DNA from: Mycobacterium sp. EPa45
GTDB taxonomy: Bacteria; Actinomycetota; Actinomycetes; Mycobacteriales; Mycobacteriaceae
Length of the DNA: 64,000 bases
NCBI RefSeq assembly: GCF_001021385.1
Contig: NZ_CP011773.1
Coordinates: forward strand, 4,464,001 to 4,528,000
Reading direction: 5' to 3'
Positions 26,859 to 35,193 of the stretch are shown here, piece by piece. The notes below the pieces were generated by a model. That model was not told the origin of the DNA. It ran no database searches and saw only the letters and a program-made list of their open reading frames with translations. A program made the position numbers and the translations under genes. Each line of letters opens with the position of its first letter. Within the stretch, counting starts at the first letter, position 1.

Positions 26859-28100
26859 TCACCAAGTGACGGGAAGTTCGTAAACGCCGTACGCCAACTT
26901 GTCGTTCTTGAAGGGGATTTCGTCGAGCGACGTGGCCAGCTTCAGCGTCGGGATGCGGTGGAAGAGTGTGCTGAACACGATCTGCAGCTCGGCACGGGCC
27001 AGCTGCTGACCGACGCATTGGTGGCGGCCGTAGCCGAAGGCGAGGTGTTCGCGAGCATTCTCCCGCTGCACCTGCAACTGTTCCGGATTCGGGAACGCCT
27101 TGGCGTCCCAGTCCGCCGGGGACAGGTCGATGATGATGCCCTCTCCCCCGCGGATCGTCACACCGCCGATCTCGATGTCCTCGGTGGCGACGCGCCGCTG
27201 CCCGTTCTGGATGATGGACAGGTAACGCAGGAGTTCTTCCACGGCGTTGGCGACGACCTTCGGATCATCGGTGTCGCGCACGATCGCAAGCTGTTCCGGG
27301 TTCTCCAGCAGTGCGAGAATCCCGATGCCGATCATGTTGGCGGTGGTCTCGTGACCGGCGATGAGCAGCCCGCTGGCGAGCTGCGCGGCTTCCTTCACGC
27401 TGATCTCACCGGCCTTGACCCGCTCGGCGATATCGGACACCGCATCCTCGGCCGGGCTTTCCATCTTGGTCTCGACGAGGTTGGACAGGTACTTCGCCAG
27501 GCTCATCGCGCCCTTCATGCTGTCCTCGGGCTTGGCATAACGGGCCAGCCCGACGTTGGCATGCTCCTGGAAGAAACCGTGGTCTTCGTATGGCACACCG
27601 AGCATTTCGCAGATCACCTCGGTCGGCACCGGCAGCGCCAGCGCGGTGACCAACTCGGCCGGCTTCGGCCCGGCCAGGATCTTGTCGATGGCGTCGTCGG
27701 TGATCTTCTGGATCGCCGGTCGCAGACCCTCGACCCGCTTGAAGGTGAACGGCTTGGACAGCATCCGGCGGTAGAAGGTGTGCTCTTCGGCGTCGGCGGT
27801 GAACACCGAGCGAGGCCGCTTGTTGACCGTCGAGAGCATGTGTTCGTTCCAGTGCGGGAAGCCGGACCTGCGATCGTCCACGCTCACCCGGGCGTCGGCG
27901 AACAACGCCCGCGCCTCCGCGTAGCCGGTGATCAGCCAGGGCGTGCTGCCGTCCCAGATCCGCACGCGGCTCAACGGTGCGGTGGCGGCCAACTCCATCA
28001 CCTGCTCCGGAGGCGCGAACGGGCACCGGCCGGTCCGCTCCATCGGATACTCCGGGGCGGTTGCCGCCTCGGTCGCCTCAGTTGTCAAAGTGTCCGACAT
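26859..28100 (-). CDS. Cytochrome P450
   Basis: A 413-residue soluble bacterial class I P450. The I-helix oxygen groove is LLIAGHETTANMIG, ExxR is VEELLRYLSIIQNG, and the heme loop is LAFGYGRHQCVGQQLARAE with the thiolate Cys. It hydroxylates a substrate using electrons from a ferredoxin, and the gene for a 3Fe-4S-type ferredoxin lies 3 bp upstream, so the two form a redox pair. A reductase is not encoded nearby. The overall style (ERTGRCPFAPPEQ N-terminus) is like CYP105/CYP107-related families; exact family not determinable here. Confidence 0.93.
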   Translation of the reverse strand: MSDTLTTEATEAATAPEYPMERTGRCPFAPPEQVMELAATAPLSRVRIWDGSTPWLITGYAEARALFADARVSVDDRRSGFPHWNEHMLSTVNKRPRSVFTADAEEHTFYRRMLSKPFTFKRVEGLRPAIQKITDDAIDKILAGPKPAELVTALALPVPTEVICEMLGVPYEDHGFFQEHANVGLARYAKPEDSMKGAMSLAKYLSNLVETKMESPAEDAVSDIAERVKAGEISVKEAAQLASGLLIAGHETTANMIGIGILALLENPEQLAIVRDTDDPKVVANAVEELLRYLSIIQNGQRRVATEDIEIGGVTIRGGEGIIIDLSPADWDAKAFPNPEQLQVQRENAREHLAFGYGRHQCVGQQLARAELQIVFSTLFHRIPTLKLATSLDEIPFKNDKLAYGVYELPVTW

Positions 28101-28103
28101 GCC

Positions 28104-28298
28104 TCACTCCTCGACGTAGATGGCCTGCGCGGGGCAGGCCGCGGCGGCCCGGCGCGCGTTGTCTTCCTGATCGGCCGGCGGGTTGGTTTCGAGCAGTACG
28201 ACCACGCCGTCGGAGTCACGCTGATCGAAGACCTCGGCCGCGTTGAGCACGCACTGGCCGGAGGAAACGCACTTGTCTTGGTCGACGGTGACCTTCAT
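28104..28298 (-). CDS. Single-cluster ferredoxin, P450 partner
   Basis: A 64-residue acidic ferredoxin (MKVTVDQDKCVSSGQCVLNAAEVFDQ...ACPAQAIYVEE). Cys10, a non-Cys position at the second site (CVSSGQC) and Cys16 with a C-terminal CP motif fit the 3Fe-4S type that serves actinobacterial P450s. The start ATG 28298 is 6 bp after the TetR stop. It delivers single electrons to the P450 encoded directly downstream. Confidence 0.92.
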   Translation of the reverse strand: MKVTVDQDKCVSSGQCVLNAAEVFDQRDSDGVVVLLETNPPADQEDNARRAAAACPAQAIYVEE

Positions 28299-28304
28299 GG
28301 TGGC

Positions 28305-28964
28305 TCAGCCCTGTCGTGTCACGGGCGCCAGCCACAGTCCGACGAGCGCGTCGACCAGTCCGGAAGCAGCTGTGCGCCAATTGGTTAGGGGTAGAGATGC
28401 GCCCTCGGCAAGGGCCCGCTCGTATTCGGCGCAAGTATGGATCAACAGGTTGCGCCCCATGATGTTGCGTTCCATGCGCACATGGCCGGGCAGATCCGGC
28501 AGGCAGCGATTGACGCCCTCCAGCACGACGATCAGCGCCGGCAGCGTCAGCGCATCCCGGGTGACCGTCTGCTGGTAGGCCGGGTCCGCCATGACCTGGG
28601 CGGCGAACCGCGCGTACCAGGTGGGATTGCCCAGGGCCGTCAGATGATCCGTCAGCGGCAGCACCAGGCATTCCACCCAGTCGCGCAGCCCGGCGTCCTT
28701 GCCTGCCATCGCCGCGACCCGCTCCGCGCGCAACTTCTCCACCGGCACGGCGTGCTTGTGTTCAATTGCGCGCACCAGGTCGGTCTTCGTGCCGAAGTGG
28801 TAGCCGACGGCCGCATTGTTGCCCTGCCCGGCGGCCTCGCTGACCTGGCGGTTCGACACCGCGAAGACGCCGTGTTCGGCAAACAGCCGTTCGGCGGCGG
28901 TGAGGATCGCCTCGCGGGTCAGGCTCGCCCGATCGGTGCGGGTGCTTTTGGTAGCGGTGGTCAT
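28305..28964 (-). CDS. TetR-family regulator
   Basis: A 219-residue TetR protein: N-terminal HTH about residues 17-63 (REAILTAAERLFAEHGVFAV then NRQVSEAAGQGNNAAVGYHF and KTDLVRAI), then an all-helical ligand domain with FAAQVMADPAYQ and LALPALIVVL-like helices. The unusual recognition segment GQGNNAAVGYHF is shared by a subgroup of mycobacterial regulators of lipid and P450 genes. It stands between the SDR and the ferredoxin/P450 genes. A 22-bp palindrome just before it (28993-29014) and an 18 of 22 copy before the SDR (29896-29917) are its probable operators. Confidence 0.87.
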   Translation of the reverse strand: MTTATKSTRTDRASLTREAILTAAERLFAEHGVFAVSNRQVSEAAGQGNNAAVGYHFGTKTDLVRAIEHKHAVPVEKLRAERVAAMAGKDAGLRDWVECLVLPLTDHLTALGNPTWYARFAAQVMADPAYQQTVTRDALTLPALIVVLEGVNRCLPDLPGHVRMERNIMGRNLLIHTCAEYERALAEGASLPLTNWRTAASGLVDALVGLWLAPVTRQG

Positions 28965-28992
28965 CGCTGGCCAGTCAACGCCGTGATCATGA

Positions 28993-29014
28993 TTAAGTCA
29001 AGCGATTGATTTAA
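28993..29014. promoter_or_regulatory. Candidate TetR operator, copy A
   Basis: A 22-bp inverted repeat with arms TTAAGTCAA and TTGATTTAA around GCGA; only one position per arm is non-complementary. It lies 29 bp before the TetR ATG and overlaps the last codon of the SDR gene. A near copy (18 of 22) lies before the SDR. Confidence 0.6.
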
Positions 29015-29829
29015 GAAATCTCCGGCTTCTTCTTCTTGGGTACCGGCTTGCCCGCCGCGGTCCCGCCATCGACCGGCAGCACTGTGCCGGTGACGTACGG
29101 CGAGCGGTCACCGGCGAAGAAGAGGATCGCTTCGGCCACATCGTCGGCGGTGCCTTCCCGCTCCAGTGGCCGGTCGGCGCGCATCGTCGCGCGGATACCC
29201 GCTTCGAACTCGGCGGCCTGCTCGGCGTCCATGCCGTGCGCCGACTTCGACACGATGGCCGTCCGGATATGGCCGGGGGCAAGGCAATTCACCCGGATCT
29301 CGTAATTGGCCAGTTCGATCGCCGCGCACTTGGTGAAGTGAATGACCGCGGCCTTCGACGCGCGGTAGGTCATCACGCCGCCGCCGGCCTGGATCCCGCC
29401 GATCGAGGTCAGGTTGATGATGGAGCCGCCGCCGCTTTCCTTCATGTGCTTGGCCGCATCCCGGGTTCCGGCCATCACGGCTTTCACATTGACGGCCATC
29501 ACGCGCTCGAAGTCATCGAGATCGTCAGACAGGAAACTCCGGTGCATCTTCCCCGAAACCCCGGCGTTGTTCACCATGACGTCGAGCCGGCCGAACTTCT
29601 CCGCCGCGGTGTCGATCAGCCTGGCGAGCTGCTCGATGTCGGCGACGTCGGTCGGCAGAAAGACGGCCTTCTCAGCGTGCCGGCCGGCCAGCGCCGTGCC
29701 CTGTTCGGCATCGATGTCACCGAACACGACGGTCGCGCCTTCGGCCAGAAAGCGCTCGACGATGCCGGCGCCCAGCCCTGACGCGCCCCCGGTGACGACC
29801 GCGATCTTGCCTGCCAATTCGTTGCCCAT
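29011..29829 (-). CDS. Short-chain dehydrogenase/reductase with basic tail
   Basis: A 272-residue classical SDR: cofactor motif VVTGGASGLGAGI (about 11-23) with an Asp (FGDID) at the end of beta-2 that favours NAD, NNAG, catalytic Ser in TSIGG, YRASKAA with Tyr and Lys, and LAPGHIRT. The C-terminus carries a short basic extension (GKPVPKKKKPEIS) after the usual TGTVLPVDGG end, reminiscent of the Lys-rich tail on the crotonase in this run. It is first in the minus run toward the TetR, ferredoxin and P450; one candidate TetR operator lies 67 bp before the start. Confidence 0.88.
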   Translation of the reverse strand: MGNELAGKIAVVTGGASGLGAGIVERFLAEGATVVFGDIDAEQGTALAGRHAEKAVFLPTDVADIEQLARLIDTAAEKFGRLDVMVNNAGVSGKMHRSFLSDDLDDFERVMAVNVKAVMAGTRDAAKHMKESGGGSIINLTSIGGIQAGGGVMTYRASKAAVIHFTKCAAIELANYEIRVNCLAPGHIRTAIVSKSAHGMDAEQAAEFEAGIRATMRADRPLEREGTADDVAEAILFFAGDRSPYVTGTVLPVDGGTAAGKPVPKKKKPEIS

Positions 29830-29895
29830 GACGGCCCAATCCCTCTCGTCCGCACGCCGATCGGTGCGCGTACGCAGTCAATCGCTGCCCTCGAC

Positions 29896-29917
29896 CGAAG
29901 TCAAGCGCGTGATTTAA
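29896..29917. promoter_or_regulatory. Candidate TetR operator, copy B
   Basis: Shares AAGTCAAGCG and TGATTTAA with the 28993-29014 palindrome, 18 of 22 positions. It lies 67 bp upstream of the SDR ATG at 29829. The 274-bp gap 29830-30103 has no gene and also contains the GAGAAC-CAT-GTTCTC site. Confidence 0.57.
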
Positions 29918-29983
29918 ATCAGCGTCGCGCACCGCTCAGAACACAGGCGGCGGAACCCTTTAGCGCGGCTAACCGAGCAGGAT

Positions 29984-29998
29984 GAGAACCATGTTCTC
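29984..29998. promoter_or_regulatory. GAGAAY-N3-RTTCTC palindrome, copy 3
   Basis: GAGAAC-CAT-GTTCTC has perfectly complementary arms and matches all 12 fixed positions. It lies 106 bp before GTG 30104 of the P450 and 155 bp before the divergent SDR start, so it can act on either or both. Confidence 0.7.
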
Positions 29999-30103
29999 TC
30001 ACTTGATCAGCAAACGTTGCGCATTCCGGACATGGCATTGACACGTTTTGAACAGAACTGCAACAGTTGCTCACACCCGATGGCCCATGGGAGGAACATT
30101 CCG

Positions 30104-31285
30104 GTGACAGTCAGTGCCGACAGGGATCTGCATTACGACCCCTACGACGTCGACCAAAACATCAACCCGTTTCCGATGTTTGCGCGCCTGCGTGAGGAAG
30201 CGCCGCTCTACTACAACCCGGAGCTCGACTTCTACGCGCTGAGCCGATTCGACGACGTCAACAAGGCCGTCATCGATCACGAGACCTTCATCTCCGGCCG
30301 GGGAGCGCTGCTGGAGATCATCAAATCCGGAATGGAAATTCCGACCGGCACTTTGATTTTCGAGGATCCACCGATCCACAACATCCACCGCAACCTGTTG
30401 TCGCGGGTTTTCACACCGCGCAAAGTTGCCGCGCTGGAGCCCCAGATCCGCGAATTCACCACGCGCTGCCTGGATCCGTTGGTCGGAACCGGCAAGTTCG
30501 ACTTCGTCAACGACCTCGGCGAGCAGATGCCCATGCGCGTGATCGGCATGCTCCTCGGCATTCCGGAAGACCGGCAGCGCGCGGTCACCGACCACGGCGA
30601 GGCGACGCTTCAGTCCGACAAGGTGGACCTGCTGGCCACCGGCGAGATCTTCGCCGAATTCATCGACTACCGCCGCGACCATCCGTCGGACGACATCATG
30701 ACCGACCTCCTCAACGCGGAGTTCGCCGATGAAACCGGTACCGTGCGGCGGCTACACCGCGAAGAACTGTTGCTCTATTTGACCGTCATCGCGACGGCCG
30801 GCTCGGAGACGACGACACGCCTGATCGGCTGGGCAGGCAAGACCTTGGCCGAGTACCCCGACCAGCGACGCGAACTCGCCGAGAATCCCGCGCTGATCCC
30901 GCAGGCCATCGAGGAGATCCTGCGCTGGGAACCGCCGGCGTTGCAGATCGCCCGCTACGTCACCCGTGACGTCGAGTACTACGGCCAGACCGTGCCCGCG
31001 GGGTCGGCGATGCTGATGCTCGTCGGAGCGGCCAACCGCGACCACCGGCGGTTCGCTCCCGACGGCGACGTGTTCGACATTCACCGTGAACTGAAGTCGC
31101 ACATGACGTTTGGTGCCGGCACCCATTTCTGCATGGGCAACGCACTGGCCCGTATGGAAGGTCGGATCGCGCTTGAGGAGATCCTCGAGCGCTTCCCCAC
31201 CTGGGAGGTCGACTGGGCAGGCGCGAAGAAGTCGCAGACCACCGCGGTTCGCGGCTGGGACGCGATGCCCACGATCGTCCCCTGA
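30104..31285 (+). CDS. Cytochrome P450
   Basis: A soluble P450 of about 393 residues. I-helix IATAGSETTTRLIG, ExxR in IEEILRWEPPALQIAR and heme loop MTFGAGTHFCMGNALARME are all intact. GTG 30104 is chosen because GGGAGG stands 9 bp upstream and the protein then starts VTVSADRDLHYDPYDV, a normal P450 N-terminus; in-frame ATG starts at 30017, 30032 and 30080 would place up to 29 extra Cys-containing residues in front. The SDR and molybdopterin enzyme follow on the same strand. No ferredoxin is adjacent; the one at 28104 might serve both P450s. Confidence 0.91.
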   Translation: MTVSADRDLHYDPYDVDQNINPFPMFARLREEAPLYYNPELDFYALSRFDDVNKAVIDHETFISGRGALLEIIKSGMEIPTGTLIFEDPPIHNIHRNLLSRVFTPRKVAALEPQIREFTTRCLDPLVGTGKFDFVNDLGEQMPMRVIGMLLGIPEDRQRAVTDHGEATLQSDKVDLLATGEIFAEFIDYRRDHPSDDIMTDLLNAEFADETGTVRRLHREELLLYLTVIATAGSETTTRLIGWAGKTLAEYPDQRRELAENPALIPQAIEEILRWEPPALQIARYVTRDVEYYGQTVPAGSAMLMLVGAANRDHRRFAPDGDVFDIHRELKSHMTFGAGTHFCMGNALARMEGRIALEEILERFPTWEVDWAGAKKSQTTAVRGWDAMPTIVP

Positions 31286-31318
31286 CACCACCAACTACGA
31301 CAAGAGGATTGAACAACC

Positions 31319-32158
31319 ATGGCAGGACGGGTAGAAGGCAAAGTCGCATTCGTCACCGGTGCGGCACGCGGGCAAGGCCGCGCGCATGCGGTGCGGCTGG
31401 CATCCGAGGGTGCCGACATCATCGCGGTCGACATCTGTAAGCCGGTTGACACCGTGGACAAGATCGCGGCGTCCACCCCGGAAGATCTGGCCGAGACCGC
31501 TGATCTGGTCAAGGGCCACAACCGGCAGATCTACACCGCCGAGGTCGACGTCCGTGACTACGACGCCCTGAAGGCGGCCGTGGACACCGGCGTCGATCAG
31601 CTGGGCCGGCTGGACATCATCGTGGCCAACGCCGGTATCGGCAACGGCGGGCAGACGCTGCACGAGACCAGTGAGGTCGACTGGACCGCGATGATCGACA
31701 TCAATCTCGGCGGCGTGTGGAAGACGGTGAAAGCCGGTGTGCCGCATATCCTCGCCGGCGGCAACGGCGGCTCGATCATCCTGACCAGCTCGGTCGGCGG
31801 CCTCAAGGCCTACCCGCACACCGGTCATTACGTCGCCGCCAAGCACGGCGTGGTCGGCCTGATGCGCACCTTCGCCGTCGAGCTGGGCGCGCAGAACATC
31901 CGGGTCAACTCCGTGCACCCGACCAACGTGAACACTCCCCTGTTCATGAATGAGGGCACGATGAAGCTGTTCCGTCCCGACCTGGAGAACCCGGGACCCG
32001 AGGACATGAAGGTCGTCGGTCAGCTGATGCACACGCTGCCGATCGGCTGGGTGGAGCCCGAGGACATCGCCAACGCGGTGCTGTTCCTGGCATCTGACGA
32101 GGCCCGCTACATCACCGGTGTCACCCTGCCCGTCGACGGCGGCAGTTGCTTGAAGTAA
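31319..32158 (+). CDS. Mycofactocin-type SDR oxidoreductase
   Basis: A 279-residue SDR of the mycofactocin-coupled subfamily: MAGRVEGKVAFVTGAARGQGRAHAV at the N-terminus, IIAVDICKPVD, an insertion of about 20 residues after beta-2 (TVDKIAASTPEDLAETADLV), VANAGIG, SSVGG, YVAAKHGVVGLM and TLPVDGGSCLK. Members keep NAD(H) tightly bound and pass electrons to the peptide-derived cofactor mycofactocin rather than to free NAD (family knowledge). It probably oxidises the alcohol made by the P450 33 bp upstream. GAGGATTG precedes ATG 31319. The 3' end overlaps the next gene by 13 bp. Confidence 0.9.
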   Translation: MAGRVEGKVAFVTGAARGQGRAHAVRLASEGADIIAVDICKPVDTVDKIAASTPEDLAETADLVKGHNRQIYTAEVDVRDYDALKAAVDTGVDQLGRLDIIVANAGIGNGGQTLHETSEVDWTAMIDINLGGVWKTVKAGVPHILAGGNGGSIILTSSVGGLKAYPHTGHYVAAKHGVVGLMRTFAVELGAQNIRVNSVHPTNVNTPLFMNEGTMKLFRPDLENPGPEDMKVVGQLMHTLPIGWVEPEDIANAVLFLASDEARYITGVTLPVDGGSCLK

Positions 32159-34320
32159 CCCACCCCGACCGGCAGACCGTCCACACGTTCTGCCGGTACT
32201 GCCTTGCCTCGTGCGGTGTTGAAGTCACCGTCGAGGCGGGGCGGGTGGTGAAAATTTCTGCGGACAAACACAATCCGCACAGCTGGGCCGATTTCTGCGC
32301 AAAAGGCCGCACCGCGGCTCAGCTCGTCGAGCATCCGCGCCGCATCACCCGTCCGATGCGGCGGGTGGGCGACGACTACGTCGAGTCGACGTGGGACGAG
32401 GCGGTCGCCGACATCTCCGCTCGGATGTCAGCGGTCCTCGACGCCGGCGGACCCGACGCCGTCGCCACGTACACCGGTAACCCGTCAGGCTTCTCGTCGT
32501 CGAACCTGCTGTTCATGACCGGCTGGCTGGATGCGATCGGCAGTCAGAACCGGTATTACGTCGGCTCGGTCGACCAGAACAATCTGCACGTGGTCGCGCA
32601 GGCGATGTACGGATCACAGTTGTTCGTTCCGGTCTCGGATGTCGACAACTGCGACTTCTTCCTGCTGGTGGGCGCGAATCCCGCTGTCAGCGCATGGAAC
32701 TGGGTCGAAAGCGTGCCGGGCGGCTGGAAGCGGGCGCTGGCGCGGCAGCGTCAGGGCGCCAAGATCGTCGTCGTCGATCCGGTCCGCACGGAGAGCGCCG
32801 AGAAAGCCGACACCCACCTCGCGATCCGGCCCGGGCAGGACTGGGCGCTGATGCTCGCCATGGTGAAGGTGATCCTCGACGAGGGCCTCGAGCACCGCCA
32901 GGACTGCCGTGACCTCGCCGTCGGGATGGCCGATGTGCGCGATCTGGCTTCAGCGGCCGACCTCGATGACCTCGCCGCCCGCTGCGACATCCCCCGTGCC
33001 GACATCGAAGCTTTGGCGCGGGGTTTCGCAGCGGCGCCCGGCGCGATGGTGATCACCCGCACCGGGGTGTCGCTCCACCTGGCGGGAACCATCGGCGAGT
33101 GGCTCGGTCATGTGCTCAATGTCATCACCGGACGGATGGACCGGCCGGGCGGACGACGGTTCGAACGCGGGTACGTCGACGCGCTGAAGTTGGCGGCGTT
33201 CGCCAAACCGGTAGACCACCGCAGCCGGCTGCAGGGGCGACCGATGGTCGCCGGCCATCACGGACTCGACGAATTGCCGGACGAGATCACCACTCCCGGC
33301 CACGGGCAGATCCGGGCGATGGTGATCAACGCCGGAAATCCCGTCATCTCCGGACCCGACGGCGCACGGCTCGACGCCGCGCTGGCTCAGCTCGACCTGC
33401 TGGTGGCAATCGACTTCCTGCAGCGCGAAAGCCACCGTCACGCGCACTGGCTGTTGCCCGCGGCGCACTGGCTGGAACGCGACGACCTCCTGGCGCTGAC
33501 GAGCGGTCTGCACGACGAGCCGTATGTCCAGTACGGGCGGCGGGCGGTCGATCCGCCCGATGACGCTCGCGAGGAGTGGCGGTTCTTCCTCGATCTCACG
33601 CTCGCAATGAAGCGGCCCTTCCTCGGGATGCGGGGCATCAACGGGTTCGTCAAGACAACCCGGGTCCTGGCCAAGGCAACCCGCAGGCCGTCGCTGGCAT
33701 TCAGCCCGCATTGGATCGACCGGATGATCGTCGGTTTGAGTCGCGGAATCAGCTGGCGCGCCGTGATGGAACATCCGCACGGCTGGGTCTTCGGCAAGCG
33801 CGAATTCGGTCATCTGCGAAAGGCCCTGCGCACCGCTGACAGGAAGATTCACGTCGCGCCTCCCGAGTTCGTCGAGCGAGCCCGCGAACTGCTGAGCGAG
33901 CCGCATCCGCAGTCGCCGACCGGGCGACCCTTCCAACTCGCGAACAGCAGGCGACGACATTCGATGAACTCGTGGCTCAACGATATTCCGGGTCTGCACC
34001 CGTCCGGCAAGAACAACCACGCGGTGATCAACCCGAAAGACGCTGCCGCGCTGGCTGTCGCCGACGGCGACCGGGTCCGGGTGTTCTCCGATGTCGGTGC
34101 GGTCGAACTCGCGGCCATCGTCAGCGACCGGCCCCGGCCCGGCGTCGTGATCGTCGACCATGGCTGGGGCTCCCGGGTGTTCGACCCGCGCGGAGGCGCC
34201 GAGCCGATGTCATTCGGCGTCAACCGCAATCTGCTCGTCGAAGGGTCGCCGGTCGATCCGCTGTCGCAGACACCGGCGTTGAGTTCGGCGTACGTCGGTA
34301 TCGAGCGGGTCGGGCCCTAG
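32146..34320 (+). CDS. Molybdopterin-dependent oxidoreductase
   Basis: A 724-residue member of the formate dehydrogenase/BisC-type molybdopterin superfamily. A 4Fe-4S site is given by Cys16-x2-Cys19-x3-Cys23-x27-Cys51 (FCRYCLASCGVEV...FCAKGR). The molybdopterin domains follow, with DNCDFFLLVGANPAVS, KIVVVDPVRTESAEKADTHL, VLNVITGRMDRPGGRRF and a C-terminal dinucleotide-binding domain (LNDIPGLHPSGKNNHAVINP). No Tat signal is seen, so it is cytoplasmic. TTG 32146 inside the SDR 3' end is the only start that keeps the first Cys motif. Substrate unknown; oxidation of an aldehyde or hydroxylation of the pathway intermediate would fit. No small subunit is encoded next to it. Confidence 0.85.
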   Translation: MLEVTHPDRQTVHTFCRYCLASCGVEVTVEAGRVVKISADKHNPHSWADFCAKGRTAAQLVEHPRRITRPMRRVGDDYVESTWDEAVADISARMSAVLDAGGPDAVATYTGNPSGFSSSNLLFMTGWLDAIGSQNRYYVGSVDQNNLHVVAQAMYGSQLFVPVSDVDNCDFFLLVGANPAVSAWNWVESVPGGWKRALARQRQGAKIVVVDPVRTESAEKADTHLAIRPGQDWALMLAMVKVILDEGLEHRQDCRDLAVGMADVRDLASAADLDDLAARCDIPRADIEALARGFAAAPGAMVITRTGVSLHLAGTIGEWLGHVLNVITGRMDRPGGRRFERGYVDALKLAAFAKPVDHRSRLQGRPMVAGHHGLDELPDEITTPGHGQIRAMVINAGNPVISGPDGARLDAALAQLDLLVAIDFLQRESHRHAHWLLPAAHWLERDDLLALTSGLHDEPYVQYGRRAVDPPDDAREEWRFFLDLTLAMKRPFLGMRGINGFVKTTRVLAKATRRPSLAFSPHWIDRMIVGLSRGISWRAVMEHPHGWVFGKREFGHLRKALRTADRKIHVAPPEFVERARELLSEPHPQSPTGRPFQLANSRRRHSMNSWLNDIPGLHPSGKNNHAVINPKDAAALAVADGDRVRVFSDVGAVELAAIVSDRPRPGVVIVDHGWGSRVFDPRGGAEPMSFGVNRNLLVEGSPVDPLSQTPALSSAYVGIERVGP

Positions 34321-34324
34321 GCGC

Positions 34325-34380
34325 GAGCAGACACAAACTCGCACGAATCGGGCTCAGATCATGCGAGTCTGTGTCTGCTC
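34325..34380. terminator. Long hairpin between convergent genes
   Basis: Arms at 34325-34343 (GAGCAGACACAAACTCGCA) and 34362-34380 are complementary over 19 bp with a single mismatch and an 18-bp loop. The right arm lies inside the last codons of the hydrolase gene. Position between convergent stop codons fits a bidirectional terminator. The GAGCAGACnC-type stem also resembles short dispersed hairpins seen in mycobacterial intergenic DNA, so it may be a repeat element. Confidence 0.7.
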
Positions 34381-35193
34381 GCCGAGGAAGTCCAGCAGCA
34401 ACTCAGCCAACGCCTCGGGCTGCTCGATCTGCGGGCAATGGCCGGCATTGTCGACGACCGCCGAACGGCCTCCGGTGATCTGCTCGGCGATCTCGACCGC
34501 CCATCCCGGCGGCAGGAGCTTGTCGCCGGCACCCTCGACCACCAGGACGGGCACGTCGATGCGCTCGTAGGCCCGCTTGCTGGACGGGGTGGACGGGGCC
34601 TCCAGCCCGGGGCGACGAAACCTCGCTGCTGCCAATGACTCCCAGGCACCGGGTGCGGTGCTGGAGTCGTAGCGCCGTTGCACATAGGCCTCATCGGAGG
34701 GGTAGGCGGGGTCGAAGAAGAGCGCCTCGACGATCGCCCGCATAGCCTGATGCGTGGCGTCGTACTCGTAAAGGGCGGTGGTGTACCGGTTCTTCTGAAT
34801 CTCGCCGCCGCCGCAGATCGTGACCGCGCTGCGCACGGGCAGCACCGGAGCATCCGAGGTGAGGTCCACCAGCAGGTTGATGGCGCCCATCGAGTTGCCG
34901 ACGAAGTGTGCCGAGTCGATGCCCAGCAGCGCACAGAACCGGGCGATATGCCGGATCCGCATGCCGCGACCGTCGGTGAAGTCGACGACTTTCGCCGAAT
35001 CGCCGAAGCCCAGCATGTCGGGGGCCAGCACACGGTAGTGCTGAGACAGCGCGGGAATGAGCTTTTCCCAGCCGATTTCAGCACTGACCCCGAATTCACC
35101 ACCGTGCAGGAGGACGACGGGATCGCCCTCGCCCGCCTCGAGGAAATGCGTCCGCAGACCGTCGACGACAATCGTCCGGTGCTGATAGCTCAC
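34354..35193 (-). CDS. Alpha/beta hydrolase
   Basis: A 279-residue alpha/beta-hydrolase. The oxyanion region is VVLLHGGEFG, the nucleophile elbow is FVGNSMGAIN (Ser in G-x-S-x-G), the acid is in VEGAGDKLLPP, and the His is in VVDNAGHCPQIEQPE. The NSMG elbow is typical of meta-cleavage product hydrolases and C-C hydrolases. GTG 35193 overlaps the cyclase stop as GTGA; the longer frame to 35526 reads into that gene and is rejected. It is the last gene of the mhp-type operon and a second C-C hydrolase beside the MhpC-like protein. Confidence 0.85.
   Translation of the reverse strand: MSYQHRTIVVDGLRTHFLEAGEGDPVVLLHGGEFGVSAEIGWEKLIPALSQHYRVLAPDMLGFGDSAKVVDFTDGRGMRIRHIARFCALLGIDSAHFVGNSMGAINLLVDLTSDAPVLPVRSAVTICGGGEIQKNRYTTALYEYDATHQAMRAIVEALFFDPAYPSDEAYVQRRYDSSTAPGAWESLAAARFRRPGLEAPSTPSSKRAYERIDVPVLVVEGAGDKLLPPGWAVEIAEQITGGRSAVVDNAGHCPQIEQPEALAELLLDFLGEQTQTRMI

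Noticed and set aside
28104..28298. Ferredoxin as 4Fe-4S with four Cys
   Set aside because: The second cluster position is not Cys (CVSSGQC), which fits a 3Fe-4S type.
25614..28388. 924-codon open frame on the + strand
   Set aside because: It is exactly antisense to the ferredoxin, P450, amidohydrolase and M24 genes, which have clear motifs and coupled starts. High GC codon bias keeps the antisense frame open.
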